Assembly: GCA_937928455.1 (NCBI GenBank)
Contig: CALFUG010000399.1
Location: 1-5,726, forward strand
Source of the DNA: an uncultured Clostridia bacterium
GTDB taxonomy: Bacteria > Bacillota > Clostridia > Peptostreptococcales > Anaerovoracaceae
Reading direction: 5' to 3'
DNA: 5,726 nt
A program made the position numbers and the translations under genes. Each line of letters begins with the position of its first letter. Positions within the stretch are counted from its first letter, which is position 1. The notes under the pieces were generated by a model, which was not told the DNA's origin, ran no database searches, and was given only the letters and a program-made list of their open reading frames with translations. Of this stretch, positions 1 to 5,726 are shown one piece after another.

Positions 1-28
1 AGTGGGATATAAATTTGAGACAGAATAA
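1..28 (+). CDS. C-terminal end of an OmpR/PhoB-family response regulator (5' part outside window)
   Basis: Reading from base 2 gives V-G-Y-K-F-E-T-E followed by TAA at 26-28. A G-Y-K-F/Y-E tail is the usual C-terminus of OmpR/PhoB winged-helix response regulators, where it forms part of the C-terminal beta hairpin. The gene directly downstream is a histidine kinase whose start overlaps this stop by 14 bp, the classic regulator-kinase arrangement with translational coupling. Only eight codons are visible, so the call rests on this short motif plus context. The receiver domain, and therefore the phosphorylation site, lies outside the window. Confidence 0.72.
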
Positions 29-1445
29 AGAAAAACAAAAAGCCTTCGATGTACGCAGCATCCATTTTCGGGTATGGCTCTATTTTGTTGCCTTTGCCAC
101 TGCTCTGTTATTGGTGCTCTGGGGTTTACAAATTTTCTTTTTAAATAATTATTATCAAGATATGAAAATCAACGAAACCAACCGGGTAGCCACGGTTATC
201 ACTACCCAATATAAAAGTGAAAATATCATCGATATTATTCGCAATCTTTCCTATAGCAATGATATGTATATTCATATTGAGACCACAGATGGTACCATTG
301 TTTTTTCCCCCATTACGGAGGAAGGCCGCCGGCCCAGTTATGGGTACATTGGCGAAATGGAGGCCATGAAGGAACAACTTTTTGCCAGTGGTAATGTATC
401 CATCAGCTCTTTGATTCCCGAAGGAAGATCTGACATGAACACCTTGGCATATGCTGGTTTTGTAGAAGATGCTTCCGAAAATCAAGCCATCTTGTACATC
501 TTTTCGCCTCTCTATCCGGTGAGCTCTACAGTGGCCATTTTGCAGGAGCAACTGAAATATATTACCATTATTTCTTTGGCCATGGCTTTTGCTATTTCCA
601 TCTACTTATCCAGAAGAATATCAAGACCCATCCGACGAATAAACGATCAAGCCATTAGTCTGGCACAGGGAGAATATGGGATTACCTTTGAGGGAGGAAC
701 CTATAGTGAAATCACCAATCTGGCAAAAACTCTCACCCACGCTTCGGAGGAATTGGCCAAAAGCGATCAACTGCAAAAGGATTTAATTGCCAACGTATCT
801 CATGATATTCGTACACCCTTGACCATGGTTAAATCCTATGCGGAATTGGTTCGAGATATTTCGGGGGAGGACCGGGATAAAAGGGAGGAGCATCTGCAAG
901 TCATTATTGAAGAGGCGGATCGGCTGAATCGTTTGGTGACGGATATGTTGACTCTCTCCAAGATTCAGGCCGGAGTTGGACTCCTGGACATTACGGAATT
1001 CAATTTATCGGAAACCATATCTCGCGTGGTACAGCCATATGCTGAAATCATGAGAGAGGAAGGTTATACCATCGAAACCAGCCTAGAAGATTCTCTTTGG
1101 ATTAGGGCGGATCAAGCCCGGATTAAGCAAGTGATTTCCAACCTGCTAAGCAATGCGATTAAGTATTGCGGGAAGGATAAAATAGTCTTTGTGCGGGGAT
1201 TTCTGAAGGGTGAATATGTACGATTCGAGGTAGAAGATCGAGGAATGGGGATTCGGAAAGAAGACCTTACTCAAATTTGGGAAAGATATCAGAAGGGGAG
1301 TACCAACCACGTGAGACATACTTCGGGTACCGGATTGGGACTTTCCATAGTCAAGGAAATCCTAACACTTCATAAGGCGGAATTTGGAGTAAAAAGTCAT
1401 CTGGGAGAGGGGGCTCTCTTTTGGTTTGAATTGCCCAGAATGTAA
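15..1445 (+). CDS. Membrane sensor histidine kinase (HAMP-HisKA-HATPase_c)
   Basis: This 476-aa protein is the sensor of a two-component system. It should autophosphorylate on histidine and pass the phosphate to the regulator ending at base 28. Two membrane segments (about residues 20-43 and 182-198) enclose an extracytoplasmic domain of about 138 residues that I cannot assign to a ligand family. A HAMP linker follows (about 199-250). The H box NVSHDIRTPL has the phosphoacceptor His263, and H-D-x-x-T also fits the phosphatase motif of the HisKA family. The ATPase domain shows the N box NLLSNAIKY (376-384), G1 box DRGMGI (408-413), an F-box-like IWERYQKG (421-428) and G2 box GTGLGLSIVKEI (438-449), so it looks catalytically intact. 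The start is TTG at 15 with a weak GTGGGA 7 nt upstream. No ATG or GTG follows before the first membrane helix, but the frame is open back to the window edge, so an earlier start is possible. Signal and target genes are unknown. Confidence 0.95.
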   Translation: MRQNKEKQKAFDVRSIHFRVWLYFVAFATALLLVLWGLQIFFLNNYYQDMKINETNRVATVITTQYKSENIIDIIRNLSYSNDMYIHIETTDGTIVFSPITEEGRRPSYGYIGEMEAMKEQLFASGNVSISSLIPEGRSDMNTLAYAGFVEDASENQAILYIFSPLYPVSSTVAILQEQLKYITIISLAMAFAISIYLSRRISRPIRRINDQAISLAQGEYGITFEGGTYSEITNLAKTLTHASEELAKSDQLQKDLIANVSHDIRTPLTMVKSYAELVRDISGEDRDKREEHLQVIIEEADRLNRLVTDMLTLSKIQAGVGLLDITEFNLSETISRVVQPYAEIMREEGYTIETSLEDSLWIRADQARIKQVISNLLSNAIKYCGKDKIVFVRGFLKGEYVRFEVEDRGMGIRKEDLTQIWERYQKGSTNHVRHTSGTGLGLSIVKEILTLHKAEFGVKSHLGEGALFWFELPRM

Positions 1446-1499
1446 GTTATTTTCAGGGGAAAAGGGCTTTATAGCCAAGGACCTTCAAAGGCGCATTTC

Positions 1500-1529
1500 T
1501 TGACATAATACCGCTTTTGGAAGTATACT
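1500..1529 (+). promoter_or_regulatory. Sigma-A-type promoter for the carD operon
   Basis: TTGACA at 1500-1505 matches the -35 consensus exactly. TATACT at 1524-1529 matches five of six -10 positions, and the spacer is 18 bp. Transcription would begin near 1536, about 25 bp before the carD ATG. The promoter lies 54 bp beyond the kinase stop codon, so carD and the genes behind it probably form their own transcription unit. I saw no hairpin with a T-tract between 1446 and 1499, so read-through from the kinase gene remains possible. The start site is inferred, not observed. Confidence 0.8.
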
Positions 1530-1543
1530 GTAATTAGCGGTAT
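1508..1543 (+). repeat. 8-bp inverted repeat bracketing the carD -10 element
   Basis: ATACCGCT (1508-1515) and AGCGGTAT (1536-1543) are perfect reverse complements separated by 20 bp. The left arm lies in the -35/-10 spacer and the right arm begins at the predicted transcription start. Arm centres are 28 bp apart, just under three helical turns, so a dimeric protein could bind both arms on one face. This makes it a candidate operator for the carD operon. It could also be a weak RNA or DNA hairpin, or chance. No regulator is identified. Confidence 0.5.
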
Positions 1544-1560
1544 CGTGGAGGATTAGTGCC

Positions 1561-2034
1561 ATGTTCAAGGTCGGAGATAAAATTGTATATCCCATGCATG
1601 GTGCCGGAGTCATCGGTGAGATTGAAGAGAAGAGGATTCTGGGCGAAGTGAGGAAATACTATATACTGAACGTACCATGCGGGGACATGAAAATCATGAT
1701 CCCCATTGATGCGTGTACAGAAATTGGAGTGAGGCCGGTAGCAGAGCCTCCGGTCATCAAACATGTTCTGAAGATTTTAAGGTCAGAGCCCACGGAGATG
1801 CCCACCAATTGGAACCGCCGGTATCGAGAGAACATGGAAAGGCTAAAAACCGGCGATGTTCTGGAGGTGGCCGAAGTGGTCCGTAATTTGGAGCGTTCCG
1901 ATCGAGAAAAAAAACTATCCACCGGCGAGAAAAAGATGTTAGCCAATGCCAAGCAAATTTTGGCCAGCGAAATGGTTTTGGCACAGAATATCGATGTAGC
2001 CAAGGCAATGAAGATTATCAACGATGCCATTTAA
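1561..2034 (+). CDS. carD: CarD family RNA polymerase-binding transcriptional regulator
   Basis: This 157-aa protein belongs to the CarD/CdnL family, which binds the RNA polymerase beta subunit and promoter DNA to stabilise the open complex at housekeeping promoters. The N-terminal RNAP-interaction (Tudor-like) domain spans about residues 1-60, with the family opening F-K-V-G-D-K-I-V-Y-P-x-H-G-x-G. The rest is a helical DNA-binding domain. TNWNRRYRENMERLKTGD (82-99) closely resembles the matching stretch of mycobacterial CarD, and Trp84 aligns with the Trp that wedges into the upstream edge of the -10 region there. LSTGEKKMLANAKQIL (119-134) is another family hallmark. The length is normal for the family. 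The ATG is preceded by GGAGG at 1547-1551 with 9-nt spacing. It is the first gene behind a strong promoter and leads the operon. Genes of this family often sit beside a yacL homologue in Clostridia (from memory). Confidence 0.95.
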   Translation: MFKVGDKIVYPMHGAGVIGEIEEKRILGEVRKYYILNVPCGDMKIMIPIDACTEIGVRPVAEPPVIKHVLKILRSEPTEMPTNWNRRYRENMERLKTGDVLEVAEVVRNLERSDREKKLSTGEKKMLANAKQILASEMVLAQNIDVAKAMKIINDAI

Positions 2035-2035
2035 A

Positions 2036-2077
2036 TATTCGGCTGTTGAGCTTCTTGCAGGCGCCGCAAATCGAATA
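2036..2077 (+). other. carD-yacL intercistronic region with weak dyad symmetry
   Basis: The 70-bp gap between carD and the next gene contains TATTCG (2036-2041) and CGAATA (2072-2077), which could pair. Inside them are a short GCT/AGC dyad (2042-2044 with 2049-2051) and TTGC/GCAA (2055-2058 with 2066-2069) around a GGCGCC core. Together they could fold as a small branched structure. There is no T-tract, so it is not a typical Rho-independent terminator. It might be an attenuating or processing element, or chance. Support is low. Confidence 0.25.
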
Positions 2078-2082
2078 AGAAA

Positions 2083-2104
2083 GGAGGGAAATAAGTAAAC
2101 TTAT
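2083..2104 (+). promoter_or_regulatory. Ribosome binding site with over-long spacer filled by a palindrome
   Basis: The strong Shine-Dalgarno GGAGGG (2083-2088) is 16 nt from the ATG at 2105, beyond the usual 5-10 nt. The last 14 nt of the spacer are a near-perfect palindrome, ATAAGT-AA-ACTTAT (2091-2104). As RNA this can form a 5-bp stem with a UAAA loop, which would bring the Shine-Dalgarno close to the ATG. An in-frame TAA at 2096-2098 excludes any start upstream of the palindrome, and the next in-frame ATG is eight codons further in. The stem is AU-rich and weak, so its effect is an inference. Confidence 0.5.
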
Positions 2105-3211
2105 ATGATAAGAAAATTAATACGATTCATGTTTGCTGTTGTAGGTGCCGTCGTGGGGTATGGGGCATTTCTTCTGAGTCGATATCTGCTGGGATTTGCA
2201 GATATACCGGAAGAGATGAGATTCACAGAAGGCCAGCAAATTGGTGCGGCTGTGGTTTTTGCAATTATTTTTTCAATATTTTTCTTTCGTCTGACACCTA
2301 CTATACGCAAACAGAGCAAGAAGGTGGCAACCAACATTGAGAGAGATCTTCAGGGTGTAGCACCTAACGAGATACTGGTTGGTACTTTTGGACTTATCAC
2401 CGGATTGGTGGTAGCTTTTCTTATCAGCGACATTTTTAAAGACATTCAAGTGTTTTATCTGGGAACCATACTGACCATTTTTACCTACTTGGTTATGGCT
2501 TTTATAGGAGTGGTGGTGGCCACCAGATTGGGGCCGGATTTACCTACCCTAATGTCTTCTGGTGGTAGTAAAAGAGAAGGGGTAAAAGGAAAGGGAAAGT
2601 CATCGGATCAAGTGCCGAAAATCCTGGACACCTCCGTTATTATTGACGGAAGGATTGCGGATATCATGCGAACGGGATTTTTGGAAGGGCCCATTGTAAT
2701 TCCCGAGTTTGTCATTGGCGAGCTTCAACACATTGCCGATTCTTCGGATGGTTTGAAGCGGAATCGGGGCCGTAGGGGATTGGATGTATTAAACCGAATT
2801 CAGTCGGAGCACGGAATTGAAATTTATAACACGGGTTCGGAAAAAGCATTGGAAGAAATTCCCGAGGTGGATATCAAGCTGCTAAAGCTTGCCCAGATGA
2901 TGAATGGAAAAGTGGTGACCAACGATTTCAACTTAAATAAAGTCGCGGGTATTAAAGGTGTAGGAGTCCTAAATATCAATGAGCTGGCCAACACATTAAA
3001 ACCAGTGGTTTTGCCGGGAGAGGGTATGACCGTTTTCCTGGTAAAAGAAGGCAAGGAGCAAGGTCAAGCAGTGGCGTACTTGGATGATGGTACCATGATC
3101 GTAGTAGAGGATGGAGATCGAAAGATTGGGTCCACTACGGACGTGATGGTAACCAGTGTTTTGCAGACGTCTGCTGGAAGGATGATTTTTGCTAGGCTTA
3201 AGGGATCTTGA
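2105..3211 (+). CDS. yacL: YacL-like PIN/TRAM domain membrane protein (putative nuclease)
   Basis: This 368-aa protein matches the architecture and length of Bacillus YacL (about 366 aa). The N-terminal part has four predicted membrane helices (about residues 7-29, 44-63, 90-110 and 116-140). A basic, glycine-rich linker (151-168) leads to a cytoplasmic PIN domain (about 171-295) and then a TRAM RNA-binding domain (about 300-366). The PIN fold shows its acidic metal-binding set: Asp175 in LDTSVIIDGR, Asp181, Glu206 in IGELQ, Asp256 and Asp274 in TNDFNLNK. It therefore looks catalytically competent as a metal-dependent ribonuclease, although the substrate of YacL-type proteins is not known to me. 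The gene lies between carD and ispD/ispF, as the yacL homologue does near ispD in Bacillus. Its translation start is odd because the Shine-Dalgarno is far away, but no better start exists. The stop overlaps the alternative TTG start of the next gene by 4 bp. Confidence 0.93.
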   Translation: MIRKLIRFMFAVVGAVVGYGAFLLSRYLLGFADIPEEMRFTEGQQIGAAVVFAIIFSIFFFRLTPTIRKQSKKVATNIERDLQGVAPNEILVGTFGLITGLVVAFLISDIFKDIQVFYLGTILTIFTYLVMAFIGVVVATRLGPDLPTLMSSGGSKREGVKGKGKSSDQVPKILDTSVIIDGRIADIMRTGFLEGPIVIPEFVIGELQHIADSSDGLKRNRGRRGLDVLNRIQSEHGIEIYNTGSEKALEEIPEVDIKLLKLAQMMNGKVVTNDFNLNKVAGIKGVGVLNINELANTLKPVVLPGEGMTVFLVKEGKEQGQAVAYLDDGTMIVVEDGDRKIGSTTDVMVTSVLQTSAGRMIFARLKGS

Positions 3212-3216
3212 TAGAG

Positions 3217-4344
3217 ATGTATAAAAATAATAAAGTTAGTGTTGTCATTGCCGCCGCCGGTGCTGGTTCACGCATGGGCGGCGGTATTCGAAAACAATAC
3301 ATTCATATACAAGGGAAACCCATGGTGGTCCATGCAGCATTGGCTTTTTGGGAATGCGATTTCGTGGATCATGTTTGTATTGTAGTGAACGAGGAATATG
3401 ACCCGGAAATTCTCGCCTATTTGCCGGAAGACACGATATTGGTCTTGGGTGGAACGCTGCGGCAGGATTCCGTGTACAATGGGCTTCGATCCTTGCCGCC
3501 GGATACAGACTGGGTAATGGTTCATGATGGGGCCCGTCCCTTTGTATCAAAGGAAGTGATTGTACGAGTGATGGATGCCCTAGAGGAGAAGCCTGCAGTG
3601 GTGCCGGTTGTCACACCCAAGGATACCATTCGAAGTACGAAAGAAACATTAAACCGTAGTGATTTAAAAGCGGTGCAAACACCTCAGGGATTCCATATAG
3701 AGACCTTATTAGAGGCCTATGAAAAAGCTTTCGAACAGGACTATTATGGGACGGATGACAGTGGTTTGGTGGAACGGATGGGAGTACCTATCGCATGGGT
3801 GGAAGGGGATTATGGCAATCGAAAGATTACGACGAGGGATGATTTGCCGGATTCCAACTATCGGATCGGAACCGGATTTGACCTCCATCCATTGGTGGAG
3901 GGGAGGCCATTGATTTTGGGTGGTGTAACGATTGATCATACCAAAGGCTTACAAGGACATTCCGATGCGGATGTACTGGTTCATGCATTGATGGATGCTT
4001 TGCTGGGAGCTATGGGGCTAGGGGATATCGGAAAGCATTTTCCGGACACCGATGCGGAATTCAAAGATATTTCCAGTATGATTCTATTGGATAAAGTGAT
4101 GGCATTGATGCAAGATGAGGAAATGGTGCCGGTAAATGTGGATTTGACCTTATTATGTGAGCGACCTAAAATAGCGCCATATGTGCCGGATATGAAAAGG
4201 AGTTTAACTTCTGCCTTGAAGATAAGGAGCAGTCAAATAAATATAAAGGCCACCACCATGGAAGGGTTGGGGTTGGTTGGTCGAGAAGAGGGTATTGGTT
4301 GTCAAGCCAGTGTACTCCTTCAAAAGAAAAACAATAACGACTAA
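3217..4344 (+). CDS. ispDF: Bifunctional IspD/IspF (MEP cytidylyltransferase and MECDP synthase)
   Basis: One frame encodes two enzymes of the non-mevalonate isoprenoid pathway. IspD joins CTP and MEP to make CDP-ME. IspF cyclises CDP-ME 2-phosphate to MECDP and CMP. The IspE kinase step lies between them and is not encoded here. With the ATG at 3217 the product is 375 aa. The IspD part (about 5-210) has the nucleotide loop AAAGAGSRMG (12-21) with Arg19, Lys26 in RKQY, VHDGARP (102-108), Arg147, TPQGF (155-159) and Lys203 in NRKIT. The IspF part (about 216-372) opens RIGTGFDLH with metal ligands Asp222 and His224, then GHSDADVLVHALMDALLG with His248 and the third ligand His256, CERPK (314-318), and ATTMEGLG...GR (345-356). 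The junction is only about five residues. I chose ATG 3217 because AAGGGA (3200-3205) is 11 nt upstream. TTG 3208 would add three residues and overlap the upstream stop by 4 bp, but sits only 2 nt from that site. Confidence 0.93.
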   Translation: MYKNNKVSVVIAAAGAGSRMGGGIRKQYIHIQGKPMVVHAALAFWECDFVDHVCIVVNEEYDPEILAYLPEDTILVLGGTLRQDSVYNGLRSLPPDTDWVMVHDGARPFVSKEVIVRVMDALEEKPAVVPVVTPKDTIRSTKETLNRSDLKAVQTPQGFHIETLLEAYEKAFEQDYYGTDDSGLVERMGVPIAWVEGDYGNRKITTRDDLPDSNYRIGTGFDLHPLVEGRPLILGGVTIDHTKGLQGHSDADVLVHALMDALLGAMGLGDIGKHFPDTDAEFKDISSMILLDKVMALMQDEEMVPVNVDLTLLCERPKIAPYVPDMKRSLTSALKIRSSQINIKATTMEGLGLVGREEGIGCQASVLLQKKNNND

Positions 4345-4356
4345 AGGAGAGTGGGA

Positions 4357-5726
4357 ATGAGACTATCACAAATGCATCTACATACACTTCGAGAAGTGCC
4401 GGCGGAAGCTGAGGTGCCCAGTCATATCTTGTTACTTCGAACGGGTATGATTCGAAAGCTGGTGAGCGGCGTCTATGGATTTATGCCAATGGGATGGAAA
4501 TCCATTCGAAAAATCGAAGAAATTATACGGCAGGAGATGAACGCTAAGGGAGGTCAGGAAATTCATATGTCTGCGGTACAACCGGCAGAGCTTTGGATGG
4601 AGTCCGGCAGATGGAATGCCTATGGGCCGGAGCTTTGGCGTCTGAAAGATCGAAATGGAAGAGACTTTTGTTTGGGGCCTACCCATGAAGAAATATTTAC
4701 GGACATCGTGAGAAATGATATCTCGTCTCATCGGCAACTACCCATTAATCTATACCAAATTCAAACCAAATATAGAGATGAAGCAAGGCCTCGTTTTGGA
4801 CTGATGAGAAGCCGTGAATTTATTATGAAAGATAGTTACTCCTTTGATAAGGATCAACAGGGGTTGGATAAGAGCTATGAAGACATGTACGATGCATACA
4901 CTCGGATTTTCACTCGGTGTGGGCTGAACTTTCGACCCGTGGAAGCCGATACTGGTGCGATTGGGGGGTCCAACTCTCATGAGTTTACCGCCCTGTCTGA
5001 AGTAGGCGAGTCAGAGATTGCATATTGTACCAGTTGCAATATGGCCGCTACCACAGAGAGAGCATCTTGTGTGGACCAACCGGTTTCAGAGTCGGCCATG
5101 CTTCCCATGGAAGAAGTACTTACGCCGGATAAGAAAACCATTGAAGAAGTGGCCGATTTCTTGAATCTTCCCAAGACCAAAACCATCAAAGCTCTTCTTT
5201 TTGTGAAGTACAATCCGGAAGGGAAGGAAGATGGGTATGTGGCTGCCTTCCTTCGAGGAGACCGTGAACTAAACTTTATCAAGCTGGTAAATGCCTTGGG
5301 TCTTCCGGAGCATGCTTTGGAGTTTGCCGATGAAACAAAAATGGGGGAAGCCACAGGATCCGTGGGAGGATTCACAGGGCCCACCTGTTTACACGACTGC
5401 GTTATGATTGTGGATAGCGAATTGGTGGGATCTCGAAATCTTTGTGCTGGTGCGTGCAAAAGGGATACCCATGTCTTAAACGTAAATTACGGAAGAGACT
5501 ATGAAGGGGATATCGTTGTAGATATTAAGAAGATTCAACCGGGAGACCCTTGCCCGGAGTGTGGAAGCCCGGTAGAATTTGCCAGGGGGATTGAAGTGGG
5601 GCAAATTTTTAAGTTGGGAACCAAATATTCCGAGTCCATGGGAGCCACCTATAAAGATGAAAAGCAACAGGACCACTATATCGTCATGGGATGCTATGGG
5701 GTTGGCGTCACCAGAACCTTGGGTGC
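4357..5726 (+). CDS. proS: Prolyl-tRNA synthetase, bacterial type with editing domain (3' end outside window)
   Basis: The enzyme charges tRNA-Pro with proline in the cytoplasm as a class II synthetase. The frame is open from ATG 4357 to the window edge, giving 456 codons of the roughly 570 usual for this family. The anticodon-binding domain is therefore missing from view. The N-terminus has the family pattern TLREVPAEAEVPSH (10-23). Motif 1 lies about 38-61, motif 2 is TKYRDEARPRFGLMRSREF (137-155), and motif 3 is reached as GCYGVGVTR (445-453). Between motifs 2 and 3 sits the INS (YbaK-like) editing domain, about 225-405. It contains KTIKAL (275-280) with Lys278, matching the Lys important for hydrolysing Ala-tRNA-Pro in E. 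coli. Two CxxC pairs (Cys224/227 and Cys400/403) flank this insert. AAAGGAG (4343-4349) gives an ideal 7-nt spacing to the ATG and overlaps the ispDF stop codon, so the two genes are probably co-transcribed and translationally coupled. Confidence 0.96.
   Translation, partial: MRLSQMHLHTLREVPAEAEVPSHILLLRTGMIRKLVSGVYGFMPMGWKSIRKIEEIIRQEMNAKGGQEIHMSAVQPAELWMESGRWNAYGPELWRLKDRNGRDFCLGPTHEEIFTDIVRNDISSHRQLPINLYQIQTKYRDEARPRFGLMRSREFIMKDSYSFDKDQQGLDKSYEDMYDAYTRIFTRCGLNFRPVEADTGAIGGSNSHEFTALSEVGESEIAYCTSCNMAATTERASCVDQPVSESAMLPMEEVLTPDKKTIEEVADFLNLPKTKTIKALLFVKYNPEGKEDGYVAAFLRGDRELNFIKLVNALGLPEHALEFADETKMGEATGSVGGFTGPTCLHDCVMIVDSELVGSRNLCAGACKRDTHVLNVNYGRDYEGDIVVDIKKIQPGDPCPECGSPVEFARGIEVGQIFKLGTKYSESMGATYKDEKQQDHYIVMGCYGVGVTRTLG

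Noticed and set aside
141..551. A 136-codon open frame on the - strand inside the histidine kinase gene.
   Set aside because: It is antisense to the sensor domain, has no plausible ribosome binding site and no recognisable domain.
1464..1491. Small dyads GGCT/AGCC and AAGG/CCTT after the kinase gene, as a possible terminator.
   Set aside because: The stems are only 4 bp and no T-run follows, so there is no credible Rho-independent terminator.
1504..1509. CATAAT as a second -10 element just after TTGACA.
   Set aside because: No acceptable -35 lies 16-19 bp upstream, and the best candidate, TTCAAA at 1484-1489, leaves only a 14-bp spacer.
1659..2030. A 123-codon open frame antisense to carD.
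   Set aside because: It mirrors a well-supported CarD coding region. The Ser/Arg-rich product resembles nothing known.
3719..3913. A 64-codon + strand frame across the IspD/IspF junction.
   Set aside because: It overlaps ispDF in another frame. The true frame is continuous with conserved motifs on both sides, so no separate gene or frameshift is needed to explain it.
4977..5459. A 160-codon open frame on the - strand inside proS.
   Set aside because: It lies wholly within a clearly conserved ProRS frame on the + strand. Its product is low-complexity and Ser/Pro-rich with no family features, and it reflects codon bias of the sense gene.

Overview
The window looks like a chromosomal segment from a low-to-moderate G+C Firmicute, most likely a member of the Clostridia. 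The grounds are strong AGGAGG-type ribosome binding sites, use of a TTG start, a consensus sigma-A-type promoter, and the gene order carD - PIN/TRAM membrane protein - ispD/ispF - aminoacyl-tRNA synthetase, which from memory is typical of this group. The genus cannot be fixed from the sequence. All recognisable genes lie on the + strand and are tightly packed.

Layout. Bases 1-28 hold the last codons of an upstream OmpR/PhoB-type response regulator, which overlaps by 14 bp the TTG start of a sensor histidine kinase (15-1445). A 115-bp gap follows with no convincing terminator. It carries a good sigma-A promoter (1500-1529) interlaced with an 8-bp inverted repeat. The second transcription unit then runs: carD (1561-2034), a YacL-like PIN/TRAM membrane protein (2105-3211), a fused ispD-ispF gene (3217-4344, or from TTG 3208) and proS (4357 to the window edge, 3' end missing). 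Gaps inside this unit are 70, 5 (or a 4-bp overlap) and 12 bp.

How the genes fit together. The first pair is a two-component system whose signal cannot be named. The second unit is a housekeeping operon. CarD tunes initiation by RNA polymerase, the YacL-like protein is a predicted membrane-anchored PIN-fold nuclease, IspDF supplies two non-consecutive steps of the MEP isoprenoid pathway, and ProRS charges tRNA-Pro. Their linkage is a conserved neighbourhood rather than one pathway.

I see no mobile element, CRISPR array, RNA gene or clearly novel system. The points most worth checking are the IspD-IspF fusion with an unusually short junction, the dyad over the carD promoter, and the palindrome that fills an over-long Shine-Dalgarno spacer in front of the PIN/TRAM gene.
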